The position numbers and the translations under genes were made by a program. Below are positions 39,132 through 48,606 of a stretch of 64,000 bases of DNA, one piece after another. Every line of letters starts with the position of its first letter. Within the stretch, counting starts at the first letter, position 1. The DNA comes from Blattabacterium cuenoti (GTDB lineage Bacteria; Bacteroidota; Bacteroidia; Flavobacteriales; Blattabacteriaceae). Location: assembly GCF_014252095.1 (NCBI RefSeq), contig NZ_CP059210.1:437252-501251 (forward strand). Reading direction: 5' to 3'. A model generated the notes under the pieces. It did not search any database, was not told the DNA's origin, and saw only the letters and a list, made by a program, of their open reading frames with translations.

Positions 39132-41651
39132 ATGAATAAAAAAAAAAATTCTAATTTAAAAAAGGAAGAAACTCCATTATTCAAACAATATAATGATATC
39201 AAAGCTAAATATCCAGATACTATATTATTATTTCAGGTAGGAGATTTTTATGAAACTTTTGGAGAAGATGCCATAAAGTGTTCTAAAATATTAGATATAG
39301 TTTTAACTAAAAGATCAAATAATCAAAAAAATACTACTCATTTAGCTGGTTTTCCTTATCACTCTTTAAATACTTATTTACCAAGACTAATACGATCAGG
39401 ATATCGTGTTGCCATTTGTGATCAATTAGAAGAACCAAAAAAAGGAAAAAATCTTGTCAAGAGAGGGGTCATAGAACTAGTCACTCCGGGAATAGCCATA
39501 GATGAAAATATTTTACAAACTAAATCAAATAATTTTTTAGCCTCTATTCATGCAGATAAAAAATATTTAGGATTAAGTTTTTTAGATATTTCTACAGGAG
39601 AATTTTTCATAGTAGAAGATACTAAAGAAAATCTGCTACACTATTTAAAACATTTTAATCCAAGTGAAATTCTTTTTCAGAGAAAAGAAAAAAAGTATTT
39701 TGAGGAATTATTTCAAAAAAAGTATTATACCTTTCCTATGGATGATTGGATGTTCAATTATCCATTTGCATATGAAAAATTACTATCTCATTTTCAAACA
39801 AATTCTTTAAAAGGATTTGGAATTGAAAATCTAAAATTAGGAATTATAGCGGCTGGAATTATATTAACTTATTTGGATGATACACAACATCACAAGATAA
39901 AACACATTTCAAACATAAAAAGAATCAAAAAAGAAGAATACATGTGGATTGATGATTTTACTTTCCAAAATTTGGAAATATTTCATGGTCTGAATAAAAA
40001 AGGAGCTGCCTTGATTGATATCATAGATCAGACATTAACCCCTATGGGAAGTAGATTACTAAAACATTGGATTTATTTTCCTTTAATCAATATCCCCTCC
40101 ATACAAAAACGTCACCAAATAGTAGAAGAATTATTTTCGAATATTTCAATTCGTGATTTTATCCAAAAAAAACTTAAAGAAATCTATGATATAGAACGAA
40201 TGATTTCCAAAATGTCTATTGAAAAAATTTCTCCACGTGAAATCATTACATTACATCAATCTTTGATAGCTATTGGTAAAATACAAAAAATTTTGTTATC
40301 TCAACAATCTAAAATTCTTTTAGAATTAGGAAATAGTTTTCAAAATTGTCATGTAGTATCTAAAAAAATTACAAAAACCATCCACCCTGATCCTCCAAAT
40401 CATATTGAAAAAGGAAATGTAATTGTAAAAGGATTCTCTCAAGAATTAGACAAAATTCGTTTTCTATATTTTTCCAAAAAAGAATATCTGGAAAAACTCC
40501 GTTCTATTGAACAATTAAATACAGGTATTCCCATAAAGATTGGTTATAATAACATTTATGGATATTTTTTTGAAATTAGAAGTACAAAAAAACACAAAGT
40601 TCCATCTCATTGGATCCAAAAACAAACATTAACTAACTCAGAAAGATATACTACCGAGAAATTAAAAAATTATGAGTTACAAATTTTAAATTCAGAACAA
40701 AAAATATTCTCTCTTGAAAAAGAAATTTTCCATAATCTAATCAACCAACTATTAAAATATATAAAACCTTTACAGAAAAATGCAAAAATAATTGCAAAAT
40801 TAGATGTTTTATGTTCATTTTCTATTTCTGCATTAGAAAATAATTATGTAAAACCAGAAATAAATCATTCTTTTAACCTATGTATAAAAAAAGGAAGACA
40901 TCCAGTAATTGAAAGACAATTTATTTCTAAAATTTCCTATATTCCTAATGATGTGTTTTTAAATAAAGCAGATCAACAAATTATGATTATAACAGGACCT
41001 AATATGTCCGGAAAATCAGCTGTATTACGTCAAACAGCTATCATTATATTAATGGCAAATATTGGAAGCTTCGTTCCTGCTCAATATGTAAAAATGGGTT
41101 TAGTAGATAGAATATTTAGCAGAGTTGGAGCTTCCGATAATATTTCTTTAGGGGAATCTACTTTCATGGTAGAAATGAATGAAACTGCAAACATATTAAA
41201 CAATCTTTCTAAAAGAAGTTTTCTTATTTTAGATGAAATTGGACGAGGAACTAGTACATATGATGGAATATCTATTGCTTGGTCTATTGTAGAATTTTTA
41301 CATGAAAATTCTTTTAGACCTTTAACTTTGTTTGCTACTCATTATCATGAATTAAACAAGATGAGTTCTTTTTTCAAAAGAATTCAAAATTACCACATTT
41401 CTGTAAAAAAAATTAATGAAAATATTATTTTTATGCGAACATTGATTGATGGAGGGAGCGAACATAGTTTTGGAATTCACGTAGCAAAAATTTCAGGAAT
41501 GCCCATAAAAATAATCTACAGAGCGAAAGAAATATTAAAAACATTAGATAAAAAAAATCAATTTTTTCAAGAAAATCCTAAAATTTTCTTCAAGAAAAAA
41601 GCCTTTTTTCTATTAAAAAAAATTATGAATTATTTCTTTAAAAGAAAATAA
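39132..41651 (+). CDS. mutS: DNA mismatch repair protein MutS
   Basis: The 839-residue protein has the mismatch-binding motif VGDFYETFGEDA (about 36-47), a middle lever/clamp region, and the ATPase with Walker A TGPNMSGKSAVLRQ (about 620-633), Walker B ILDEIGRGTSTYDG (about 699-712) and FATHYHEL. It recognises mispairs and small loops and recruits MutL; mutL is not in this window. The gene itself opens with an in-frame A11 run (39138-39148), which makes its own reading frame fragile. Retained mismatch repair would limit slippage at the many homopolymers here. Confidence 0.98.
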   Translation: MNKKKNSNLKKEETPLFKQYNDIKAKYPDTILLFQVGDFYETFGEDAIKCSKILDIVLTKRSNNQKNTTHLAGFPYHSLNTYLPRLIRSGYRVAICDQLEEPKKGKNLVKRGVIELVTPGIAIDENILQTKSNNFLASIHADKKYLGLSFLDISTGEFFIVEDTKENLLHYLKHFNPSEILFQRKEKKYFEELFQKKYYTFPMDDWMFNYPFAYEKLLSHFQTNSLKGFGIENLKLGIIAAGIILTYLDDTQHHKIKHISNIKRIKKEEYMWIDDFTFQNLEIFHGLNKKGAALIDIIDQTLTPMGSRLLKHWIYFPLINIPSIQKRHQIVEELFSNISIRDFIQKKLKEIYDIERMISKMSIEKISPREIITLHQSLIAIGKIQKILLSQQSKILLELGNSFQNCHVVSKKITKTIHPDPPNHIEKGNVIVKGFSQELDKIRFLYFSKKEYLEKLRSIEQLNTGIPIKIGYNNIYGYFFEIRSTKKHKVPSHWIQKQTLTNSERYTTEKLKNYELQILNSEQKIFSLEKEIFHNLINQLLKYIKPLQKNAKIIAKLDVLCSFSISALENNYVKPEINHSFNLCIKKGRHPVIERQFISKISYIPNDVFLNKADQQIMIITGPNMSGKSAVLRQTAIIILMANIGSFVPAQYVKMGLVDRIFSRVGASDNISLGESTFMVEMNETANILNNLSKRSFLILDEIGRGTSTYDGISIAWSIVEFLHENSFRPLTLFATHYHELNKMSSFFKRIQNYHISVKKINENIIFMRTLIDGGSEHSFGIHVAKISGMPIKIIYRAKEILKTLDKKNQFFQENPKIFFKKKAFFLLKKIMNYFFKRK

Positions 41652-41704
41652 ATTTGCGACATATATTAAAGTGTTTTTACCTTTATGCCGTTATTTTTTA
41701 ACAA

Positions 41705-41777
41705 GCGAGAATAGCTCAGTTGGTAGAGTACGACCTTGCCAAGGTTGGGGTCGCGGGTTCGAATCCCGTTTCTCGCT
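41705..41777 (+). tRNA. tRNA-Gly (anticodon GCC)
   Basis: The acceptor arms GCGAGAA and TTCTCGC pair fully. The anticodon stem CGACC/GGTTG has loop TTGCCAA, giving GCC. The T-arm is GGGTTCGAATCCC and the discriminator is U. It lies between mutS and tRNA-Leu; no CCA is encoded. Confidence 0.96.
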
Positions 41778-41793
41778 TTTACTAAAAACTACC

Positions 41794-41879
41794 ACCCGGG
41801 TGGTGGAATCGGTAGACACACAGGACTTAAAATCCTGTGATCTGTTAAGATCGTACGGGTTCAAATCCCGTCCCGGGTA
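41794..41879 (+). tRNA. tRNA-Leu (anticodon UAA)
   Basis: This 86-nt class II tRNA has acceptor arms ACCCGGG and CCCGGGT and anticodon stem CAGGA/TCCTG with loop CTTAAAA (TAA). The long variable arm lies near TGATCTGTTAAGATCGT. The discriminator is A, as required for leucine. A36-A37-A38 makes it a predicted MiaA target. Confidence 0.96.
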
Positions 41880-41885
41880 TTCTTT

Positions 41886-43358
41886 CTACTCCCCTATTTT
41901 TTTATAATTGAAATAATTTGGAGATTCTTTTGTAATACTCACACTATGTGGATGATTTTCTTTTAATCCAGAATTAGTAATTGTTACAAATTTTCCCATT
42001 TTCATTAGTTCTGGAATAGTAGAGACTCCACAATATCCCATTCCAGAACGCAATCCTCCACAAATTTGATAGAGAACATCTTTCATTTTTCCTTTATAAG
42101 GGACTTTTGCTTCTATTCCTTCTGGAACATATTTTTCTTTTTGAAAATAGCGATCTTTACTTCCTCTTTTCATAGCTACTAATGACCCCATTCCTACATA
42201 AGTTTTGAACTTTCTCCCTTGAAAAATTATTTCTTCACCTGGAGCTTCATCAGTTCCTGCAAATAAACCACCAATCATCACAGAACTGGCTCCAGCAGCA
42301 ATAGCTTTTACCACATCTCCAGAATATCTGATTCCTCCATCCGAAATTATATTTACATTTCTTTTTTTTGCATATTCACAAACATCTTGTATAGCAGTGA
42401 TTTGAGGCATTCCTACTCCAGAAACAACTCTGGTTGTACAAATAGATCCGGAACCAATCCCCACTTTCAAAATAGTAGAACCTGCATCTATTAAATCTTT
42501 AGCCGCTTCCATAGTTACTATATTTCCAGCTATTAAAACAATCTTAGGGAAAGAAGTTCTAATGGATTTAATCATTTTTAATACACTGAGAGAATGACCG
42601 TGAGCTGAATCTATAGCAATCAGATCTACACCTACTTTTACTAAAGAGTCTACTCGATCCAAAGTATTTTTTTCTATGCCTACAGCTGCTCCCACACGTA
42701 AACGTCCTCTAGAATCTTTGCAAGCATTTGGATATTCTATCAAATTATCTATATCTCTAATAGTAATTAGACCAACCAATTTTTTAAAATCATCTACAAT
42801 AGGTAGTTTTTCTATTCTTTCTTTCAAAAGAATATTTTTTGCCTCTTCTAAAGTTATGTTCTTTTTAGAAGTAATCAATTCTTCTTTTGTCATGACCTCT
42901 TCAACCAAAGAATCTAAATCCATGCGATATTTAATATCTCTATTAGTTATAATCCCTACTAAAGTATGATCTTTTTCAATGACGGGAAGTCCAGATATAT
43001 GGTATTTTTTCATAAGAGATTGTGCCTCTCGAAGTGTTGATTTTCTGGATAGTGTAATAGGGTCATCAATCATTCCACTTTCACTTCTTTTTACTTTATA
43101 AACCTCTTCCGATTGGTTTTTTATATTCATGTTTTTGTGAATAATTCCTATTCCACCTTCTCTAGCTATAGATATAGCTAGAGAAGATTCCGTTACTGTA
43201 TCCATAGCAGCGCTTAATATGGGAATATTAAGAGTTATATCAAATGTCAAGGAAGTTTTAAGAGATACTTCTGATGGAAGAGTAGAAGAGAAAGAAGGGA
43301 CGAGTAATACATCATCAAAGGTTAATGCTTCTTTTAAAATTTTTTTATTTAAAGACAT
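41886..43358 (-). CDS. guaB: Inosine-5'-monophosphate dehydrogenase
   Basis: From ATG 43358 the protein has 490 residues and starts [20 protein letters not shown], the normal IMPDH beginning; an upstream in-frame ATG at 43439 would add 27 residues without family support. Two CBS domains (about 95-220) interrupt the barrel. The catalytic loop is [15 protein letters not shown] with the active cysteine near residue 305, and [10 protein letters not shown] lies in the later loop region. It oxidises IMP to XMP with NAD+, the committed step to GMP. It converges on tRNA-Leu with 6 bases between. Confidence 0.97.
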   Translation of the reverse strand: MSLNKKILKEALTFDDVLLVPSFSSTLPSEVSLKTSLTFDITLNIPILSAAMDTVTESSLAISIAREGGIGIIHKNMNIKNQSEEVYKVKRSESGMIDDPITLSRKSTLREAQSLMKKYHISGLPVIEKDHTLVGIITNRDIKYRMDLDSLVEEVMTKEELITSKKNITLEEAKNILLKERIEKLPIVDDFKKLVGLITIRDIDNLIEYPNACKDSRGRLRVGAAVGIEKNTLDRVDSLVKVGVDLIAIDSAHGHSLSVLKMIKSIRTSFPKIVLIAGNIVTMEAAKDLIDAGSTILKVGIGSGSICTTRVVSGVGMPQITAIQDVCEYAKKRNVNIISDGGIRYSGDVVKAIAAGASSVMIGGLFAGTDEAPGEEIIFQGRKFKTYVGMGSLVAMKRGSKDRYFQKEKYVPEGIEAKVPYKGKMKDVLYQICGGLRSGMGYCGVSTIPELMKMGKFVTITNSGLKENHPHSVSITKESPNYFNYKKIGE

Positions 43359-43537
43359 AATCTTGATAGTTTTTTTTAAGATATATATAATTTTAAATAA
43401 TTTAAGTGATTCATTCAGATCTAATCTTCTTATTTTCAAACTAAATAAAAAAGAAAAAATTAGTATTCAATATGTCATCTTTCATTGAAAAAAAAAAAAT
43501 CAAATAATGATATATTTTTTCATTCCAAATTTTTATA

Positions 43538-43545
43538 TAAATTTG
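43538..43545 (+). promoter_or_regulatory. Possible Bacteroidetes -7 box upstream of the small lipoprotein gene
   Basis: TAAATTTG fits the Bacteroidetes TAnnTTTG -7 consensus and lies 37 bases before the ATG at 43583. No clear TTTG -33 element is found at the right distance. The 224-bp space between the divergent guaB and lipoprotein genes otherwise holds only AT-rich sequence, including an A12 run at 43488-43499. Confidence 0.3.
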
Positions 43546-43579
43546 CCCAGAATATGTTATAACTGAAATATTATTGATT

Positions 43580-43867
43580 ATGATGAAAAAATTAAGAATT
43601 ACTGTAACCACAATTTTTTTAGCAGTATTTTTATTTACAAATAGTTGTAATAATAAATCTAAAAACGAAAATGGAAATCCTACTGCAACAGAAGAGGAAA
43701 AGACAGCTAATACAAATGAAAATACAACAAATCCTGCTCCTACTACCCCTCCTTCTACATCTAGTGAGGAAGAAACTTCCAATTCAAAAAATGAAGATTC
43801 AACATCTAATAACAATAAAGAAAAAGATAAGGTAACTTCAGAAGAAAACGAAAAGAATATAAAGTAA
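43580..43867 (+). CDS. Small disordered lipoprotein of unknown function
   Basis: I do not recognise this protein. From ATG 43580 (or 43583) it has 95 residues. It begins with a basic-hydrophobic signal, KKLRITVTTIFLAVFLF, then TNSC, a lipobox-like site with cysteine at about residue 23. The mature part is almost entirely N, T, E, S, K and P, with no aromatic residues and only one isoleucine near the end. It therefore looks intrinsically disordered. No acidic surface-export motif follows the cysteine, so a periplasm-facing anchor is my guess. Its codons are richer in C than nearby intergenic DNA, which supports real coding. The opposite-strand frame lacks any protein-like features. Confidence 0.7.
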   Translation: MMKKLRITVTTIFLAVFLFTNSCNNKSKNENGNPTATEEEKTANTNENTTNPAPTTPPSTSSEEETSNSKNEDSTSNNNKEKDKVTSEENEKNIK

Positions 43868-43889
43868 AGAGAAGTAGCCACCAAAACAA

Positions 43890-43951
43890 AAAACAAAAAA
43901 ACAAAAGAGAAGAGATAAAAGAGAGGAAAAGCTCAAATTTTTTCTCTTTTG
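43890..43951 (-). terminator. Possible intrinsic terminator after rplS
   Basis: CAAAAGAGAA (43902-43911) and TTCTCTTTTG (43942-43951) are exact complements with a 30-nt loop. Read on the minus strand the hairpin is followed by a T-rich run (the A-runs at 43887-43901). It lies 15 bp past the rplS stop codon. The long loop lowers confidence. Confidence 0.42.
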
Positions 43952-43965
43952 GTTCTCATATGGCC

Positions 43966-44316
43966 TTATTTACTTTTTACTCTTGCCTTCTTTCCTCGAA
44001 GAAATCTGAAATAATAAATTTTTGATTTACGTACTTTTCCTTTTTTATTTATCACAATATTTTGTATACTAGGTTGATTGGAAATAAATATACGTTCTAT
44101 TCCTATTTCTCCACTCATTTTACGAACCGTGAAAGTTTTTGTTAATCCTTTTCCTTGTTTTTTAATAACAACTCCTTTAAAAGATTGAATTCTCTTTTTT
44201 TCTCCTTCTTTAATTTCAAAAAAAACAGTGATAGTATCTCCAGAACTAAATGGAGGAAAATTCTTCTTTTGAAGAAATTTTTCTTCTATATAATTCACAC
44301 AATTTTTCTTTGACAT
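43966..44316 (-). CDS. rplS: 50S ribosomal protein L19
   Basis: The 116-residue protein has FSSGDTITVFFEIKEGEKKR (about 23-42), QSFKGVVIKKQGKGLTKTFT (about 44-63) and the C-terminal RRGKVRKSKIYYFR-like segment KGKVRKSKIYYFRFLRGKKA. L19 sits at the 30S-50S interface near the base of the stalk. It lies 11 bp downstream of glmM on the same strand. Confidence 0.97.
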   Translation of the reverse strand: MSKKNCVNYIEEKFLQKKNFPPFSSGDTITVFFEIKEGEKKRIQSFKGVVIKKQGKGLTKTFTVRKMSGEIGIERIFISNQPSIQNIVINKKGKVRKSKIYYFRFLRGKKARVKSK

Positions 44317-44327
44317 ACGTTATAAAA

Positions 44328-45719
44328 TTAATTAGTATTTTTTACCTCATATAGAATCTTTTTTGTCAAAAAATCTGTTCTTTTTTTTGATGAACTTTCT
44401 ATATGTAACCGAAGAATATTTTCGGTATTAGATTTTCTTATATGGATCCATTCATTATTTAGCAAGTGAATCTTAATTCCATCTTCAAGATCCATATTCT
44501 TTCCTTTATATTTATCTTTTATTTTTTCTAGGATTTCTCCAATTTTTTGATTAGAAGCTAATCGAATTTTCCTTTTAGACATAAAGTAATTAGGATATCT
44601 TTTTTTTAATTTAGTTAACGATATTTTAGAAAGTTTAGCTACATGAGTTAAAAATAATGCAATACCTACCAAAGCATCTCTTCCATAACGTAAGTCTGGG
44701 TAAATTACCCCTCCATTGCCTTCTCCTCCAATAATAGCTTGAACTTCCTTCATTTTCTTCACAACATGCACTTCTCCTACAGAAGTAGAATAATAGGGGG
44801 CTCCTTTCTTCGTAGATAAGTCTTTTAATGCCTGAGAAGAAGATGAAGTAGAAACAATAGGTCCTATTTTATTTCCCAATAAATAATCTGCAATTGATAC
44901 CAAAGTATATTCTTCTCCAAAAAAGTCTCCATTTTCACAAATAAATACCACTCTATCCACATCTGGATCTACGGAAATTCCTAAATCTGCTCTCATTTTT
45001 GGTACTTCTTTGCAAATTTCTTTTAGATTTTTCTCAATAGGCTCAGGATTATGAATAAAATCTCCATGGGGATCACAATACATTTTTATGACCTTTACTC
45101 CCAAACATTTTAAAAGAATAGGCACCGCAATTCCTCCAGTAGAGTTGATCCCATCTACAACAATTTTAAATCGAGCTTCTTTAATAATCTCTTGATTGAC
45201 CAATGGTAAAGAAAGAATAGTATCTATATGTTTATGAATATAATTTTTTTTACACCAATGAGTTCCTAATTTCTTAAAAGAAACAAAATGGAAATACTCT
45301 TTTTCCACTATATGAAATACTTTTTTAAAGTCTTCTTCAGACAAAAATTCTCCTTGGGAATTAAACATTTTTAACCCATTCCAATTTTTTGGGTTATGAC
45401 TAGCTGTTAACATTACACCTCCATCTGCTTTTTCATTCATAACAGCTACACCAACAGTAGGGGTGGTAGATAAGCCAATGTCAATGACATTGACTCCAAG
45501 ACTCTGAAAAGTTATAACCAAAAATCGTTGAAAAATGGAAGATGTCATACGTCCATCTCTACCTAATACTACTAAATATTTATTTTTATCCTTATATTTT
45601 CTTTTCATCCAGGAAACATATCCGGCTGAAAATTTGATAATCTCTAGAGGAGAAAAACCTTCCCCTTTTTTCCCTCCCAGTGTACCTCTTATTCCAGATG
45701 AAGATTTTACAAGTGTCAA
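44328..45719 (-). CDS. glmM: Phosphoglucosamine mutase
   Basis: The 463-residue alpha-D-phosphohexomutase has the phosphoserine loop TASHNPKNWNG (about 102-112), the metal-binding DPDVDR (about 256-261), and GGEGNGGVIYPDL (about 335-347), the sugar-binding loop. Bacteroidetes carry this form annotated as phosphoglucosamine mutase. It converts glucosamine-6-phosphate to glucosamine-1-phosphate for UDP-GlcNAc, needed for peptidoglycan and lipid A. A phosphomannomutase role is possible because the family overlaps in specificity. Confidence 0.9.
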   Translation of the reverse strand: MTLVKSSSGIRGTLGGKKGEGFSPLEIIKFSAGYVSWMKRKYKDKNKYLVVLGRDGRMTSSIFQRFLVITFQSLGVNVIDIGLSTTPTVGVAVMNEKADGGVMLTASHNPKNWNGLKMFNSQGEFLSEEDFKKVFHIVEKEYFHFVSFKKLGTHWCKKNYIHKHIDTILSLPLVNQEIIKEARFKIVVDGINSTGGIAVPILLKCLGVKVIKMYCDPHGDFIHNPEPIEKNLKEICKEVPKMRADLGISVDPDVDRVVFICENGDFFGEEYTLVSIADYLLGNKIGPIVSTSSSSQALKDLSTKKGAPYYSTSVGEVHVVKKMKEVQAIIGGEGNGGVIYPDLRYGRDALVGIALFLTHVAKLSKISLTKLKKRYPNYFMSKRKIRLASNQKIGEILEKIKDKYKGKNMDLEDGIKIHLLNNEWIHIRKSNTENILRLHIESSSKKRTDFLTKKILYEVKNTN

Positions 45720-45771
45720 AAATTAATTGGATTTTTCTATATAACAAAAATACAAAATTAATTCTTGAGAA

Positions 45772-47016
45772 TTACTCAAATTTAATGACTTTAATAGGAG
45801 GAATTTTACTAATAATAAATAAAAAAGGAAGAAAAACGGAAAAAAGACATACTAATATAATAGATATATTAATAAATAAAAAGTGATTTATATTTAAATA
45901 AACAGGAACAACATCAACATAATATTGTGTTTGATTTAATGATATCAATCGAAATTTTTTTTGCAGTATTAAAAACAAAAAACCAATACTATTTCCTATG
46001 ATTAACGGAGGTGTTAAAATATGCATAATATAATATAAAAATATTTTATATATGATTTTGTTTCTAGCTCCTAAAGTTTTTAAAATTCCTATGGTTTTCA
46101 TTCTTTCTAAAAGGAGTATTATAGAAAATACTATTATATTAAATATAACAGCTATCATGACAGAAAAAATAATAACAAAAATATTAACATTAAAAACATT
46201 TAACCATTCTATAATCTCTTGATGAGATTGATCGTATATAGTTTTAACTAGAAATTGATCAGAATATTTCTGATTAATTTCTTTCTTTAGAGATTTAATT
46301 CTTTTAGGATCAAGAGAAGATATAAAAATTTCAAATCCTTCTACAGAGTCTCTTTTCCATCCATTCATACTCTGTATATGTTTCATATCACCAATCAGAT
46401 AAACATTATCAAATTCAGGAATTCCTGTATCGTATAAACCACATATATAAAATTTTTTATAAAAAACAAAAGGTTTCCCATTTTTCATGGAAATAAAACC
46501 TATTAAAATAGAGGATCCTTTGTTTAATTTCAATAAAATCGAAATTTTTTTGGATAAAAGAATTTCAGGACGGGAAAACAAATTTTTATTTGACCCTGAT
46601 ACCAAAAAATTTTTAAAAAAAACAGGATTATAATCTTTTGATATTCCTTTGAAAACAAATCTTTCCACATCTTCTATTCCTTTATTTTCACATATATTTT
46701 TACATACTATTACATCTTTTTCAGAAAAAGGGTAAACAAAACTAATGGAATTAAAAAAAAATAAGTTTTTCTTTTCTAAAGAAAGAAAACAGGCCTCTTT
46801 TTTCGGATTATTTACAATAACAATTTGACCTTGAATATTTAATAATTTCTGGTTGATTACTGTTTTAAACCCAAAACCTACAGAAAAAGTTAAAATACTT
46901 ATAATTACACTGAATCCTATAGTGGATTGTGTCACTACAACTATAGTGCGTAATATTTTATTTTTTCTACAATCTTTCCAAATTGTTTTTCTAGAAAAAA
47001 ACCATTCAAAATTCAA
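45772..47016 (-). CDS. FtsX/LolC-type ABC transporter permease
   Basis: The 414-residue protein has an N-terminal helix (about 25-50), a large periplasmic domain (about 50-270) and three C-terminal helices, the MacB/LolCE/FtsX layout. Conserved pieces include ERMKTIGILKTLGARNKIIY, typical of the LolC/E family cytoplasmic loop. LolCDE extracts lipoproteins from the inner membrane; flavobacteria have a LolE-like permease of this length. Its ATPase is not nearby, and a cell-division (FtsX) role is less likely because the periplasmic domain is large. It is 11 bp downstream of dnaB. Confidence 0.82.
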   Translation of the reverse strand: MNFEWFFSRKTIWKDCRKNKILRTIVVVTQSTIGFSVIISILTFSVGFGFKTVINQKLLNIQGQIVIVNNPKKEACFLSLEKKNLFFFNSISFVYPFSEKDVIVCKNICENKGIEDVERFVFKGISKDYNPVFFKNFLVSGSNKNLFSRPEILLSKKISILLKLNKGSSILIGFISMKNGKPFVFYKKFYICGLYDTGIPEFDNVYLIGDMKHIQSMNGWKRDSVEGFEIFISSLDPKRIKSLKKEINQKYSDQFLVKTIYDQSHQEIIEWLNVFNVNIFVIIFSVMIAVIFNIIVFSIILLLERMKTIGILKTLGARNKIIYKIFLYYIMHILTPPLIIGNSIGFLFLILQKKFRLISLNQTQYYVDVVPVYLNINHFLFINISIILVCLFSVFLPFLFIISKIPPIKVIKFE

Positions 47017-47027
47017 TGATTTTTCAT

Positions 47028-48581
47028 TTAAAATGAAAAATTATCTTCATCTTTTAAAGACTCCTTATCATAATTCAAATTTTTTTCATTTTCATGAGAA
47101 TTCTCTATAAAACAATTTTCTTTTTCAAAAATATTTTTTTGATAATCTTCCTCCCACATTAAAGAAGAATTTTCCCTTTCTTCAAAATTCATAAATTTTG
47201 CTTGATCACTTATAAATTTTAAACGAACCCGATCCAAACCTCCGTTTCTATGTTTAGCTATAATTATTTCTGCTTGACCTATGCAGGAATCCTTTTCCTC
47301 TGTATCCCAAGTGTTAAATCCATAATATTCAGGTCTATAAATAAATAAAACGATATCTGCATCTTGCTCAATAGCTCCGGATTCACGCAAATCAGATAGC
47401 AATGGCCTTTTACTTCCTCCTCTTATTTCCACTGCTCTAGACAACTGTGATAAGGCTATGATAGGAATATCTAACTCTTTCGCAAGAGATTTTAAACTAC
47501 GAGAAATTATGGATATTTCTTGTTCTCGATTTCTAAATTTTGAAACAGGATCACTAATTCCCATTAATTGCATATAATCTATCATCACCAATTTTACTCC
47601 ATGTTGAGAAATTAAACGACGACATTTTGCGCGTAAATTAAATATAGATAAAGATGGAGTATCATCTATAAAAAGTGGAGAAGTTTTCAACTTTTTAGTT
47701 TTATAAAACAAATGTTTCCAGTCTATATCAGAAAGATTGGCATTTTTAATTTTTCCGGAAGAAATTCCAGTTTCTGAGGAGATTAATCTCGTGATTAATT
47801 GAATAGAAGACATTTCCAATGAAAAAATCACTACAGGAACCTTTTGTTCAATAACAATGTTTCTAACCATAGATAACATAAAAGTTGTTTTTCCCATTCC
47901 AGGTCTAGAAGCAAGTATTATCAAATCTGAATTTTGCCATCCAGAAGTCACTTTATCTAATTTTTGAAATCCAGATGAAATTCCACTCAGCCCTTCTTTA
48001 TTATTTTCTACCTCTTTTATCCTATCAATAGCTTTTCTTATAAGAAATTGAATCGTTTCATACTTTTTTGTTCTTAAATATTTTTGATTTATCTCAAAAA
48101 GTTTAGATTCTGCTTTATCTAAAAGTTCGAAAACATCTGTACTATCTTCATAACAATGTTCTATAATATTTGAAGAAATGCTAATCAATTTTCTCAGAAT
48201 AAATTTTTGTTGCACAATGCGACTATGATATTCTATGTGAGCAGATGAAATAACTTTCTGTGTTAATTTGATTAGATATAACTCTCCTCCTGATTCTTCA
48301 AGTTTTTCATTTTTACGAAGTTGATTAGATACAGTATAAATATCTACTGGTTGAGAATTCTGATATAACTGTTGTATGGAACGAAATATTTCTTGATGTT
48401 CCTTTTTATAAAATACTTCTGGAAAAAGTATATCTATAATTTCATCTAACCCCTTTTTATCAATCATAACAGAACCTATAATCGCCTCCTCTAAATCTAA
48501 TGCTTGAGGAGGGAGTTTTCCATTTTTAAGAAAATTATGACTAGGATAATGGATCCTATCTTCTTCTTTGATCATATCCAC
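47028..48581 (-). CDS. dnaB: Replicative DNA helicase DnaB
   Basis: The 517-residue protein has an N-terminal domain opening LPPQALDLEEAIIGSVMIDK (about 23-42). The RecA-like motor follows, with Walker A ILASRPGMGKTTF (about 223-235), Walker B LVMIDYMQLM and LSRAVEIRGGSKRPLLSDLR (arginine-finger region). No intein is present. It unwinds DNA at the fork as a hexamer. The last 45 residues are acidic, asparagine-rich and poorly conserved. It follows accA, as in other Flavobacteria. Confidence 0.98.
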   Translation of the reverse strand: MDMIKEEDRIHYPSHNFLKNGKLPPQALDLEEAIIGSVMIDKKGLDEIIDILFPEVFYKKEHQEIFRSIQQLYQNSQPVDIYTVSNQLRKNEKLEESGGELYLIKLTQKVISSAHIEYHSRIVQQKFILRKLISISSNIIEHCYEDSTDVFELLDKAESKLFEINQKYLRTKKYETIQFLIRKAIDRIKEVENNKEGLSGISSGFQKLDKVTSGWQNSDLIILASRPGMGKTTFMLSMVRNIVIEQKVPVVIFSLEMSSIQLITRLISSETGISSGKIKNANLSDIDWKHLFYKTKKLKTSPLFIDDTPSLSIFNLRAKCRRLISQHGVKLVMIDYMQLMGISDPVSKFRNREQEISIISRSLKSLAKELDIPIIALSQLSRAVEIRGGSKRPLLSDLRESGAIEQDADIVLFIYRPEYYGFNTWDTEEKDSCIGQAEIIIAKHRNGGLDRVRLKFISDQAKFMNFEERENSSLMWEEDYQKNIFEKENCFIENSHENEKNLNYDKESLKDEDNFSF

Positions 48582-48606
48582 TTATTTTTTTCATGATATA
48601 CTTGTT

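Noticed and set aside
41671..41907. 78-residue plus-strand frame covering two tRNA genes
   Set aside because: It spans tRNA-Gly and tRNA-Leu; the apparent peptide is translated tRNA sequence.
43359..43439. 27-residue N-terminal extension of guaB from ATG 43439
   Set aside because: IMPDH proteins begin near the [11 protein letters not shown] block, which fits ATG 43358; the extension is AT-rich spacer.
43441..43896. 151-residue minus-strand frame opposite the small lipoprotein
   Set aside because: It is a hydrophobic low-complexity mirror of the N/S/T/E-rich plus-strand codons, with no motif. The plus-strand frame has a proper signal segment and lipobox-like cysteine.
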